This document shows positions 1 to 10,600 of a stretch of 41,013 nucleotides of DNA, piece by piece. The DNA lies in contig LBQR01000022.1 in assembly GCA_000990945.1 (NCBI GenBank), positions 1 to 41,013 on the forward strand, given 5' to 3'. Both the position numbers and the translations under genes were made by a program. Below the pieces are notes generated by a model. That model was given only the letters and a program-made list of their open reading frames with translations, ran no database searches and had not been told where the DNA came from. Source of the stretch: Candidatus Moranbacteria bacterium GW2011_GWF2_35_54 (GTDB lineage Bacteria; Patescibacteriota; Minisyncoccia; Moranbacterales; UBA9337). How positions within the stretch are numbered: position 1 is the stretch's first letter; each line of letters starts with the position of its first letter.

Positions 1-66
1 TAAATAGTGCGGATTACCGCAATTTAACGGGGTAAACCGTTAAATTATGCAGACCTATACTATTTA
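1..66. repeat. Nested inverted repeats; also an imperfect inverted copy of 404-428
   Basis: TAAATAGT (1-8)/ACTATTTA (59-66); AATTTAACGG-GGTAAA-CCGTTAAATT hairpin near 21-46; taaatagtgcggattaccgcaattt matches the reverse complement of 404-428 with about 3 mismatches. Confidence 0.6.
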
Positions 67-85
67 GCTAGGATTAATTATTAAT

Positions 86-388
86 TTATTTTTTACTTAG
101 CAGATATCCAGTACCCAATATCAATATTCCTACAACACCATAACCTACCCAGCTAGCTTCTTCAGCAACAAATGTATTGATATATAGGGAAACGCATACT
201 AGCACAAAAATTAATCCAATTAATAGAAGAAGTGCTCCCAAGGTCCTGCGTTTAATATCATTAAACCATGTCTGAACTTTGGCTGAAATATTATCCCCCA
301 CTTTGGTCAAGATATTGGACACAAACGTTTGGGTCATTTCTTTCCATGGGCTACTTTCTTCTTTTTTAGAATCTTTTTTTGTTTTCAT
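86..388 (-). CDS. Small membrane protein, two C-terminal hydrophobic segments, hypothetical
   Basis: ORF 100 aa; amphipathic N-terminus, then RRTLGALLLLIGLIFVLVCVSLYI and YGVVGILILGTGYLL. Confidence 0.6.
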   Translation of the reverse strand: MKTKKDSKKEESSPWKEMTQTFVSNILTKVGDNISAKVQTWFNDIKRRTLGALLLLIGLIFVLVCVSLYINTFVAEEASWVGYGVVGILILGTGYLLSKK

Positions 389-528
389 ATTTCTTGCCCC
401 ATTAAATCACGGTAATCCGTACTATTTAATTGGGGTTAAGTTACAACTTATTTATTATATTGTAACATTTATAACTTTTTTGTTCAACAATCAAATACGA
501 CCAGATCAATTGTTTTGCTCATAAAAAT

Positions 529-565
529 AAAAAACGGGGCCAATAATGGCGCACCCGTTTTTTTA
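529..565. terminator. Bidirectional intrinsic terminator-like hairpin
   Basis: aaaaaacggg...cccgttttttt. Confidence 0.65.
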
Positions 566-632
566 ACTCTTTAAGTATAGCATACTTTCAGCTTACTGTC
601 CAATTTGAGCTGAAAAATTATTTATTATTTTG

Positions 633-664
633 TTAACGCATTAACGAGCTAACGGATTAATTAT
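633..664 (-). repeat. Variant octamer array (TTAACGCA TTAACGAG CTAACGGA TTAATTAT)
   Basis: Period-8 degenerate tandem units. Confidence 0.5.
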
Positions 665-721
665 AAATTTTATTTTTGTTTAATACATAAATATAGAAAG
701 AACGCGTCGTAACGCGTTCCC

Positions 722-1228
722 CTAAATACATAATACCAACTCTACATCAAAAATCAAAGTAGCGTTAGGTGGAATTACTCCGCCTGCGCCTTGCGCGCCA
801 TAACCCATTTCCGATGGAATAGTTAAAGTTCTTTTTTCTCCCACTTTCATATCAAGCAAACCTTTATCCCAACCAGCGATTACTTGCCCCTGTCCGATTG
901 TAAAATCAAAAGGAGTTCCTCTGTCAACACTTGAATCAAACTTGGTTCCATTTTCTAATTTTCCAGTATAATGCACAGAAATAGTATCTCCATTTTTAGT
1001 TACTTTGTCGCCTGTTCCTTCTTGGGTAGTTTCTATTTTTAGATCCATATTTTTATTATCATTATTATTTACTTGTTTTTCTACTTTTTTCTCGGTTGTT
1101 TCGTTGACTTTAGATTTTATCTCCTTTGAATCAACATTAACGTTCCAATCGCTGACATACTTATACACAAAAACTCCCCCCACTACTAGTAAAATTGCAA
1201 TCAATACATTTGTTTTCATAGCATTCAT
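722..1228 (-). CDS. FKBP-type peptidyl-prolyl cis-trans isomerase with N-terminal membrane anchor
   Basis: [62 protein letters not shown] is a canonical FKBP core. Confidence 0.94.
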   Translation of the reverse strand: MNAMKTNVLIAILLVVGGVFVYKYVSDWNVNVDSKEIKSKVNETTEKKVEKQVNNNDNKNMDLKIETTQEGTGDKVTKNGDTISVHYTGKLENGTKFDSSVDRGTPFDFTIGQGQVIAGWDKGLLDMKVGEKRTLTIPSEMGYGAQGAGGVIPPNATLIFDVELVLCI

Positions 1229-1229
1229 A

Positions 1230-1261
1230 TTAACATATTAACATTTTAGCACGTTAACATT
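1230..1261 (-). repeat. Octamer array TTARCAYN x4
   Basis: TTAACATA TTAACATT TTAGCACG TTAACATT, next to the FKBP start codon. Confidence 0.8.
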
Positions 1262-1342
1262 TTAATTTAATTATTTTTAAATTTGAAATTTGATATTTGT
1301 TTGGAAATTGTTGCTTGGAAATTGGTTATTCGCTTTGCGCAG

Positions 1343-1415
1343 TGGACCATGCCGGACTCGAACCGGCCACCTCTCCCATGCCATGGGAGCACTCTACCAG
1401 ATGAGCTAATGGCCC
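1343..1415 (-). tRNA. tRNA-Ala(GGC)
   Basis: Reverse complement GGGCCATTAGCTCA...CTCCC-ATGGCAT-GGGAG...GGTTCGAGTCC...ATGGTCC; cloverleaf stems pair; CCA not encoded. Confidence 0.93.
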
Positions 1416-1557
1416 AATAATAATCCCCTCTCCATCTTTGCCTGCCCCGTCAGATACTTTCTGACTGGGGTACTCAAGGGGGAGATGTCCAGCAGGACAG
1501 AGGGGGTTTCACACTACCTATCTATAATATAGGTTCAATATGTAAGAGTCAATATTT

Positions 1558-1718
1558 CCAAATGCGTAACTATTTATGCGAGTAATTTCTGTACTCAGAA
1601 ATTGCGTGGCAATCTAGTTTTAAAGTATATAATCCTGGATTGCCACGTCGGAGTACCGACTCGCAAAGACAAACCCTGGTCTATCTTTGGAGAGAACTGA
1701 ATAGTTACCCAAATGCGT
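1558..1718. repeat. Short inverted-repeat element flanked by a 10-bp direct repeat (CCAAATGCGT)
   Basis: CCAAATGCGT at 1558-1567 and 1709-1718; inner ends AACTATT/AATAGTT inverted; internal hairpins with TACT and AGTA loops. Confidence 0.6.
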
Positions 1719-1779
1719 CTTCTTATTTTATTAATAACATGCTAAAATAAAATCAATTAAAAAGATAACTTAAAAAAAT

Positions 1780-2355
1780 ATGCCTTTCGATTCAATTTGG
1801 AATTGGTTGATAGAAAATCATCCTGATATTTTTTGGTTTTCTATAATTCTTCTTCTTATTATTATCGCCGTTTGGAAAATATCTAAGTTCCATGACGAGT
1901 GCAAAAACTGTAGAGAAGTGTGTCATAATAAAACAGGAATAGCTAAAGATATTTCCAGGCTTAATGAAAAAATAAATACTATTTTAACAATTCTAACAGA
2001 AAAAGAAATAATAAAAAGCGATTTATTTTCATCGAATTCTCCTCTAAATTTAACGCCAAAAGGACACCACTTAATAAAAGAGATGGGCTGGGATAAGATA
2101 TTGGAAGATGAAAAAAGTCAAAGTGAGCTATTTGGAGCGTTGGATAAAATTAATCTAAAATCTAAGGCTGATGTGGAGAAATATTGTACAATATTATTGC
2201 ATGAATTAAATAGCAAACGAGATACGAATTTATTTACTCCAATAAAAAAATATTTATACGAAAATTCCAGTGTATCCGAAATGGACGCTATTTTTGCATG
2301 CTCTTTGCATTTAAGAAATAAATACTTAGAAAAAAGACCTGCTATAAAAGAGTAA
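1780..2355 (+). CDS. Hypothetical protein with N-terminal transmembrane helix
   Basis: ORF 191 aa; FWFSIILLLIIIAVW segment then soluble helical region. Confidence 0.6.
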   Translation: MPFDSIWNWLIENHPDIFWFSIILLLIIIAVWKISKFHDECKNCREVCHNKTGIAKDISRLNEKINTILTILTEKEIIKSDLFSSNSPLNLTPKGHHLIKEMGWDKILEDEKSQSELFGALDKINLKSKADVEKYCTILLHELNSKRDTNLFTPIKKYLYENSSVSEMDAIFACSLHLRNKYLEKRPAIKE

Positions 2356-2392
2356 TCTTGAAAACTATAATGATCCAACTTGCATTCAGAGC

Positions 2393-2420
2393 TGGACAAA
2401 TTTTTATTTTTGTCTATAAT
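2393..2420 (+). promoter_or_regulatory. Sigma70-like promoter upstream of tRNA-Gly
   Basis: TGGACA-16-TATAAT. Confidence 0.55.
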
Positions 2421-2435
2421 ACTAAAGGTATGCAT

Positions 2436-2528
2436 AAGCGGGCTTACCTCGCTGTAGTGAAACATAAGTGAGCTTGTCTCGTTTAAGTAGAATGTAGAGA
2501 AAGCGGGCTTTGCCTCGCCGTAGCGAAG
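2436..2528 (+). repeat. Three degenerate AAGYGRGCTT-containing units in the tRNA-Gly leader
   Basis: aagcgggcttacctcgctgtagtga (2436), aagtgagcttgtctcg (2466), aagcgggctttgcctcgccgtagcga (2501). Confidence 0.6.
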
Positions 2529-2533
2529 CGCAG

Positions 2534-2609
2534 GCGGGTGTCGTATAATGGCTTATTATATCAGCCTTCCAAGCTGAGGACGAGGGTTCGATTCCCTTCA
2601 CCCGCTCCA
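2534..2609 (+). tRNA. tRNA-Gly(TCC), CCA encoded
   Basis: GCGGGTG...TCAGC-CTTCCAA-GCTGA...GGTTCGATTCC...CACCCGC T CCA. Confidence 0.95.
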
Positions 2610-2613
2610 AGAA

Positions 2614-2644
2614 ATTAAAAACAGGCTCATTGCCTGTTTTTAAT
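2614..2644 (+). terminator. Intrinsic terminator after tRNA-Gly
   Basis: attaaaaacaggc-tcatt-gcctgtttttaat. Confidence 0.8.
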
Positions 2645-2701
2645 TTACGTTATAAAACTAAATTCAAACTTGCCTATCTTTCTTTAAAGATACTCTTTGA
2701 T

Positions 2702-4192
2702 ATGATAAACTACTTATATATGATTCTACTTAAAAGAATAAAACAAACGTTAAGCGGGGAAATTTTATTACTATCTTCCATCATCATTTGGGGAGCTTTT
2801 TTGAGATTATATTATCTGGGTGCGGACAGCTTATGGATAGACGAAGGATTTACGATTGCTCAAGTAGATGCAATTGGTAAAAATTTCCTGCCACTGCTTG
2901 ATTCTGGTGAGTACGTAACTAGAGACTTGCTCTTTCCATATCTGCTGGCAATCATAAAATATCTGACAGGTGCATCTATTGAAACTTATCGCCTAGTTTC
3001 TGCAACATTTGGAATACTATGCATTCCGCTGGCCTACAACATCGGAAAAAAAGTTTTTCAAAAAAATGTTGGCTTAATTTTTGCTTTTTTTATTTCTTTT
3101 TCTTATTGGCAAATTGCTTGGAGTCGACAGATAAGGGCTTATATAATGCTGGAATTTTTGGTTTTGCTGGCGATATTTTTTCTTATCAAATATCACCAAA
3201 CTCAAAAAAGGAAATTTTTATCCTTTCTCCTTATATCTATCGGCTTGGCGATAGCCACAAAAATTTCTGCAGTATTTCTTTTACCCGCTCTTCTCATTTA
3301 TTTCTTGGCTCAAAAAAATTACAAGATTTCTGCCATTTTTACTTTTGTTTTTATTATTTTAGGCTTTCTGGGATATTTTTATTTTAAACACAGCTTTTCA
3401 ATATCGCTAAATAATTACCTTACTTACTATCTGATTGGATATTTTTGGCTTAATTTGGGATTGCTTTTTCCACTGTCCATCGTAGGCGCTTACTGGACGA
3501 TTTATCGAGATAGATATTGGAGAAGTGTTCATCTTTTTCTTTTAAGTTTTTTCTTTTTAAACGTTTCTTTCTTTTCTTTTTTCTATTATGTTAATCAAAA
3601 AAGATATTTATTTATTCTTCTTCCAATTATCTTTCTTTATGCAGGCAGTCTTTTGTATTATTTAGCTGGAAAGAAAAAAAACCACATACTTATTACAGTT
3701 TTTTCTATTTCTCTTTTTGCCCTTGTCGATGTTTTTTCATTTAAAACATTACAAATAATTCCGCAAAAACAATTTATCCTAGAAGATTACACTCCCCAAC
3801 CAGATTTTCAATCGGCTTATAAATTTTTGCAAGAATCGCTCAAGCCGGAAGACTCACTAATTTCGCCCTATCCCTATATGGATAAAATATATCTAAACCA
3901 CCTATCTTACGCTTTGGCTATTTCTTATACGGGCAAAGAGGGCAACGAATCCATAGCAGAAAACAGACAAGAATATTATTCTGGTGCAGTTGAAATTTCT
4001 TCTATCGGTCGGATTGATTCGCTTAGAGCAAATGGGGATGTTTATGTCCTGCTTGATACGATGGCCGAGTCACGAGCTAACCAAAAAATAGTCCAATATG
4101 CTAGAGAATATTCCCCTTCTCAAACTATATCTTTTAGCGCTCTCTCTGGAGACGTAATCACTGTCTACCGCCTTCCTAGGCTCGAAGAATAG
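2702..4192 (+). CDS. GT39/PMT-like membrane glycosyltransferase
   Basis: RLYYLGADSLWIDEGFT, multiple TM segments; the ORF-track start at 2630 lies inside the tRNA terminator, so a start at 2702 or 2720 is preferred. Confidence 0.75.
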   Translation: MINYLYMILLKRIKQTLSGEILLLSSIIIWGAFLRLYYLGADSLWIDEGFTIAQVDAIGKNFLPLLDSGEYVTRDLLFPYLLAIIKYLTGASIETYRLVSATFGILCIPLAYNIGKKVFQKNVGLIFAFFISFSYWQIAWSRQIRAYIMLEFLVLLAIFFLIKYHQTQKRKFLSFLLISIGLAIATKISAVFLLPALLIYFLAQKNYKISAIFTFVFIILGFLGYFYFKHSFSISLNNYLTYYLIGYFWLNLGLLFPLSIVGAYWTIYRDRYWRSVHLFLLSFFFLNVSFFSFFYYVNQKRYLFILLPIIFLYAGSLLYYLAGKKKNHILITVFSISLFALVDVFSFKTLQIIPQKQFILEDYTPQPDFQSAYKFLQESLKPEDSLISPYPYMDKIYLNHLSYALAISYTGKEGNESIAENRQEYYSGAVEISSIGRIDSLRANGDVYVLLDTMAESRANQKIVQYAREYSPSQTISFSALSGDVITVYRLPRLEE

Positions 4193-4268
4193 TGGACTGT
4201 ATCTTCAAATAAGCATCAAGCACATCTTTAACCTAATATTTTTAATTTACTAAAATATTGATGTTGCT

Positions 4269-4300
4269 CATGCTAAAATGTTAACGTGCTAATATGCTAA
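4269..4300 (+). repeat. Octamer array NRTGYTAA x4
   Basis: CATGCTAA AATGTTAA CGTGCTAA TATGCTAA. Confidence 0.8.
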
Positions 4301-4332
4301 GATGATTTTGCCTTGACAAAATCATCTTTTTT
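4299..4332 (+). terminator. Intrinsic terminator
   Basis: aagatgattttg-ccttga-caaaatcatctttttt. Confidence 0.75.
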
Positions 4333-4340
4333 GTTATACT
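4313..4340 (+). promoter_or_regulatory. Promoter overlapping the terminator hairpin
   Basis: TTGACA (4313-4318) -16- TATACT (4335-4340). Confidence 0.5.
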
Positions 4341-4372
4341 TGGCAGTTAATTAAATAATGCATTAAAAGGCT

Positions 4373-4897
4373 TTGATAAGTCATAAATTTATGAGAGAAG
4401 CAGTAATTTCCCGACAGTTAAGCATTTATTTCATAGCCACCACATTATGCTTGGTTATAATTTCAACTTCCCTAAGCGAAGGGTTAATTAAAACAACTTA
4501 TGGTTACGGTTACGGCTATGGTTATGGAAATACCAAAACTGATGATAGTACTAAAAATAACACTATCCAGATAACGGAAACTGCCAGCGAAAAGAAGCCG
4601 TCCAAAAAGAAAGACAAAAAGGAAAAGAAACATTTAAAAATTTCACAAAAATCCGTAAAGAAAGGCGAAATATTAGTTCAATCAGGAAAAGGCTTTAAGA
4701 AAAATTCCAAGCTTAGACTTTATTTTTCCAAACCCGATGGAACTTTTTATCCTCCAGTAATTGTTAAGACTGACAGCAAAGGAAAATTCAGTGTAAAATA
4801 TTTAGCCACAAAACCGGCAGGAACCTATAAATGGTACGCAGTTGTGCCAGCTTCCGGCAAAAAGACAAAAATATCAAGTTATAAAATAGTAAGATAA
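4373..4897 (+). CDS. Secreted/surface protein with YG repeat, Lys-rich linker and C-terminal beta-sandwich-like domain
   Basis: Signal-like hydrophobic N-terminus, YGYGYGYGYG, then KKGEILVQSGKGFKKNSKLRLYFSKPDG...; TTG start at 4373 or ATG at 4391. Confidence 0.7.
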   Translation: MISHKFMREAVISRQLSIYFIATTLCLVIISTSLSEGLIKTTYGYGYGYGYGNTKTDDSTKNNTIQITETASEKKPSKKKDKKEKKHLKISQKSVKKGEILVQSGKGFKKNSKLRLYFSKPDGTFYPPVIVKTDSKGKFSVKYLATKPAGTYKWYAVVPASGKKTKISSYKIVR

Positions 4898-4930
4898 TGC
4901 ATCCGCTTATATCTATCAGCTAACTCAATT

Positions 4931-4959
4931 AAAAAATCTCCATTTTTGGAGATTTTTTA
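4931..4959 (+). terminator. Intrinsic terminator
   Basis: aaaaaatctcca-ttt-ttggagatttttt. Confidence 0.8.
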
Positions 4960-4999
4960 ATATTGGCGATAAAATATCAAACTGTGCTAATATTAATTT

Positions 5000-5272
5000 A
5001 TGGAAAACCTTTGGCAACAATTTAATATTAAAATTGCGATTCTAATATTTTTAGCATATTTCTTGATAGATGCCATGTATGCTGTTTACACCCTTTCTGT
5101 CGTTAAAAAGAAACCCCTCGTAGCATCCTCAATTGGTGCGCTGATGCATTTCCTCTTGGCCTTTGGGGTCATAAACTATGTTCAAAACTATCTTTACATC
5201 ATTCCCCTAGCCCTCGGCTCTTGGCTTGGAACATATTTCATAGTTTCGAGAGAAAAAAATAAAGAAAAATAG
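5000..5272 (+). CDS. Small multi-pass membrane protein, hypothetical
   Basis: ORF 90 aa, three hydrophobic helices. Confidence 0.65.
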   Translation: MENLWQQFNIKIAILIFLAYFLIDAMYAVYTLSVVKKKPLVASSIGALMHFLLAFGVINYVQNYLYIIPLALGSWLGTYFIVSREKNKEK

Positions 5273-5340
5273 CTTAAATTTTATCAAGCTATATTTTCAT
5301 CACCGATATCTTCATTACCAATAGGGAAAATCTGATTTTT

Positions 5341-5835
5341 ATGATAAAATATGAATATAAAAAATTAAAGAAAACTATGCTTTATATAAAAATTCTTTCT
5401 TATCTTTTTATCTTCTCTTTTTTTCCTTTTATATCAATTCCTGGTGGATGGACTAGCCTTTTCTTTTTTGCTCCATTTATATATTTACCTGGATTATTTT
5501 TGACAGCTTTTGTTTTAATAACATTCGAAAAAGTAAACAACGACATAGCTGCCAAAAAAATGCTTTTAAAAATGATAACGACATATATACTGGGATGTTT
5601 ATTGTTTGTTGATGGAGGTGATGGAAATTCTTATATTGGAATTGACGCTTTTGTAAACAGAGTAATTTTCCATAATTTTTCATCTGTTAATATAATAAGA
5701 GTTGTTCCAGAGTATCTTCACATTTTTGGACTTGCATCTTTTGGTTTACTTATTTATTTTATTATTTGGAACATCTCATTTATTCAAAAATTTAAAGTTA
5801 AAAATATAAAAATTCAGGACAGCAGCAATTTTTAA
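5341..5835 (+). CDS. Hypothetical integral membrane protein
   Basis: ORF 164 aa, multiple TM segments; terminator follows. Confidence 0.55.
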   Translation: MIKYEYKKLKKTMLYIKILSYLFIFSFFPFISIPGGWTSLFFFAPFIYLPGLFLTAFVLITFEKVNNDIAAKKMLLKMITTYILGCLLFVDGGDGNSYIGIDAFVNRVIFHNFSSVNIIRVVPEYLHIFGLASFGLLIYFIIWNISFIQKFKVKNIKIQDSSNF

Positions 5836-5852
5836 ATTAAAATTATATCAGC

Positions 5853-5886
5853 AAAAAAACTCTCCAGTAGAATAGAGAGTTTTTTG
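5853..5886 (+). terminator. Intrinsic terminator
   Basis: aaaaaaactctccagtagaatagagagttttttg. Confidence 0.7.
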
Positions 5887-5890
5887 TTTT

Positions 5891-6061
5891 TTAAACTATT
5901 GTAGATAATGCTTGATATTTAAATCTAATTTTAATATCAAAGTTAACCTTATTTATTTCTTCCAATAATTCCAAGGTAACTTTAACTGAAGGATTACTTG
6001 TATTTAAAAAAGAAATTCTTCCATTGTGTTTTTCATGCAAAGGCCTTAAAAATTCATCTGC
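5891..6061 (-). pseudogene. Possible gene remnant or very small ORF
   Basis: Open frame ADEFLRPLHEKHNGRISFLNTSNPSVKVTLELLEEINKVNFDIKIRFKYQALSTIV*; no upstream ATG, TAA just before it. Confidence 0.3.
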
Positions 6062-6192
6062 TTATTCATCATTTTCTAGCTATTGTATACATAATTTCGT
6101 TAAATATGTAATCAAAATGCATACATTTTTTATAAAATATGTATACATTTTGCAAAAAAATTAAAATAAATTGGAGAGCCTATAGAGAAACC

Positions 6193-7119
6193 TTAAATTT
6201 CTAAAAGCACCAAAGAAATAACATCTCGCGCATTTTTTATTTTACCCTGCTGGGCAAGTTCAGCGCCAAGTCTTATCCCTCGATAACTCAAGGGAATAGC
6301 CAACGTCTCTTTAAATGTTGAATCATCCAAAAATTCTTTTTTAACAATATCTAAGAAAGTTGAAGCTTCATTTTTTCGTTCAGAATAACCGATCATTTGC
6401 AAAATATAATAAGCAATATCATAATATTTTAATGACCACCCACTCCAGCCCGCATCAATAAGGATCAATCTATTATCAGAATGCTTACGAGCCATATGCC
6501 ACGGCACAATATCATGATGTTGGAATGCTTGATTTCGCAAATGTAATCCTGATCTAACTTTTTCTTCTAACGTTTTTATGTCAGATATTTCTAGTAGTCC
6601 ATGCTCTAATAAATATTTTGCATCTTTTTCAAATTTATCCAGAATATTTTTAACTCTTTTTTGAGTATCTTTTTTTAATTCAATCGGGATTTGTTCAAAC
6701 TCCATGCTTAGACAAAACCGCATAAATTTAATCATCTCTTGTAAATATTCTTTTAAAGGGACCATCTTTGTTTGGGGAGAAAAATCTTTTGCCAACCAAG
6801 TGGAATATTTTGTAATGTCTGGATAAATAAGCCTTTTGCCCGCTAACGTCGGGGTCAAGAATTCAAATCCAACATCTTTCCCATCGGCCATAGTTTTTAA
6901 GAAGAGTTGATTGTAAAATTCACGCTTATTCATCGCCACTCCATTTTCACTCTTGGCTTCCTTGATAAAAAAGTCTTTGCCATCAATATTTGCTGTATAG
7001 GTTAATAAATCAAACGTCTCCCTAATTATAATAGTTTCTTCATTTATTTCATTTTCTGGCATATAAATTATTTTTAATTTTAGTGTTTTCAGTATAACAA
7101 ACGAATTTACCAATAGCAA
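6193..7119 (-). CDS. Aminoglycoside phosphotransferase-like kinase family protein
   Basis: QHHDIVPWHMARKHSDNRLILIDAGWSGWSLKYYDIAYYI resembles APH/choline kinase catalytic and DxD-like loops; likely start at 7062 (MPENEINEET). Confidence 0.65.
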   Translation of the reverse strand: MLLVNSFVILKTLKLKIIYMPENEINEETIIIRETFDLLTYTANIDGKDFFIKEAKSENGVAMNKREFYNQLFLKTMADGKDVGFEFLTPTLAGKRLIYPDITKYSTWLAKDFSPQTKMVPLKEYLQEMIKFMRFCLSMEFEQIPIELKKDTQKRVKNILDKFEKDAKYLLEHGLLEISDIKTLEEKVRSGLHLRNQAFQHHDIVPWHMARKHSDNRLILIDAGWSGWSLKYYDIAYYILQMIGYSERKNEASTFLDIVKKEFLDDSTFKETLAIPLSYRGIRLGAELAQQGKIKNARDVISLVLLEI

Positions 7120-7260
7120 TTTTAATAAAAAATTAAATTTTCTTGTTTATTTAGCACTGCAAACTAATATTCCTATCAGATGGTTTTTACTAAAGACATT
7201 CTATCTTGAACTGTTCTTAAATTTATTATATAATTTAAACGTAAATTAATAAATGAAAAA

Positions 7261-7572
7261 ATGAAAAAAATAATTACGGCTTATCTAACTTTTATCCCTT
7301 ATACAGACTATTATACTCATGCATCATATTCCGATCTGCCTGCACCAAGTTTAACCGACATAATCATGAATGTTTTATCGTGGATTTCAATTATCTTGGG
7401 GGTGCCTTCATTTCTCTTACTTATACTGCTTAGTATCGTTTATTTTTTAAAAAATTCTGCGGGAAGAAATAACATAAAAAAAATTATGTTATATTGTCTT
7501 TACATTTTGACCGCAAGTCTTCTTATACATTTTATAGATACTACCTTTTTCACGAACTACAATTGTTTTTAA
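7261..7572 (+). CDS. Small membrane protein, hypothetical
   Basis: ORF 103 aa with two TM helices. Confidence 0.5.
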   Translation: MKKIITAYLTFIPYTDYYTHASYSDLPAPSLTDIIMNVLSWISIILGVPSFLLLILLSIVYFLKNSAGRNNIKKIMLYCLYILTASLLIHFIDTTFFTNYNCF

Positions 7573-7663
7573 ATTTGTCTAATAATGAAAGAACAGGACT
7601 AAGGATGTGAATGGACCGACTTAGATGAATCAATTATTCTCGAACAAGCGGAAATAACAAATC

Positions 7664-8194
7664 ATGAATAAAAAAGATATATGCATTTTGCCTGGGACTA
7701 TTCAATACGCCAAAAATTATGGCTATGATGGATTGGATATTTGGATGGACAAAAAAATAACTATTCCCAATGCCAAAGTTTTTATTGGCCACAGCCTGGG
7801 GGCAAGTTTTATTTTAAATTCAGATATCAATCGCAACTGTAAATTTATATTCATCAATCCTCTTGTCAGAAAAAGACCTTTTCTTTTTCACTTTATAAAC
7901 TGGCTAAGATTTCTTATTTTTGAAGGATTTGCAGTTAAAAAAGCTGTGCCCGTTAAATATTGGTGGCACACATTTAAGCAAGTTTTACGCTTACTAAAAG
8001 TTGACGTTCTTAGGCAGATAAAAAAAATCCCCCCAGAAAATATCACCATAATTCGAGGAAAAAATGATAATTATTTTTGCGATAAAAAAAGCGTAGAAAT
8101 ATTAAAATCTAACCAAATCAAATTTATCGAAATAGAAGCTGGTCATGATTGGAATGAAAATATCGCGGGAATGGTTAAAAACCTAGTTAATTAA
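7664..8194 (+). CDS. Alpha/beta hydrolase (RBBP9/YdeN-like)
   Basis: VFIGHSLGASFIL nucleophile elbow, ITIIRGKNDNYF, IEAGHDWNE. Confidence 0.78.
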   Translation: MNKKDICILPGTIQYAKNYGYDGLDIWMDKKITIPNAKVFIGHSLGASFILNSDINRNCKFIFINPLVRKRPFLFHFINWLRFLIFEGFAVKKAVPVKYWWHTFKQVLRLLKVDVLRQIKKIPPENITIIRGKNDNYFCDKKSVEILKSNQIKFIEIEAGHDWNENIAGMVKNLVN

Positions 8195-8261
8195 GTAAAC
8201 CCCCTCCCAACCTCCCCCTTGAGTACAAGAGGGAAGGGATGTATTTGATTCTATTTTTAAC

Positions 8262-8293
8262 AAAAAACTCTTCTTTTTGCAGAAGAGTTTTTT
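8262..8293. terminator. Intrinsic terminator between convergent genes
   Basis: aaaaaactcttct-ttttgc-agaagagtttttt. Confidence 0.75.
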
Positions 8294-8298
8294 ATTAG

Positions 8299-8346
8299 AT
8301 GTTTTATGTTCTATGATATATGGTCCATGTTTCATGCTCCATGTTT

Positions 8347-8347
<1 letters not shown>
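8299..8347. repeat. Heptamer array, 7 units
   Basis: ATGTTTT ATGTTCT ATGATAT ATGGTCC ATGTTTC ATGCTCC ATGTTTC, meeting the gyrB stop codon. Confidence 0.8.
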
Positions 8348-10395
<2,048 letters not shown>

Positions 10396-10530
10396 TTACG
10401 CATCACAAAATTAAGATACGCAAATCTTATTAGAAAATTTATTCTTTCACTCGGCCGATGATTATCAGCCAACCTCCTTAACTTATTCATTCTAGCACAT
10501 ATTTTTAGATTTTAAAAGAGCGCAAGCATT

Positions 10531-10562
10531 TTAACACGTTAGCATATTAACATATTAACAAC
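10531..10562 (-). repeat. Octamer array upstream of gyrB
   Basis: TTAACACG TTAGCATA TTAACATA TTAACAAC. Confidence 0.8.
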
Positions 10563-10600
10563 TTTCTAAAATTAATTATTTAATTATCATGATATGTTTA

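Noticed and set aside
2422-2610. ORF MERVKGIEPSSSAWKADII... on the minus strand
   Set aside because: It runs antisense through tRNA-Gly and its repeat leader; this peptide is a typical artefact of tRNA antisense translation.
2630-2701. N-terminal extension of the GT39-like protein (MPVFNLRYKTKF...)
   Set aside because: The start lies inside the tRNA terminator hairpin; starts at 2702 or 2720 are more plausible.
6193-7119. Antibiotic resistance gene call for the APH-like kinase
   Set aside because: Only general kinase-like loops are recognisable; no basis to assign aminoglycoside substrate.
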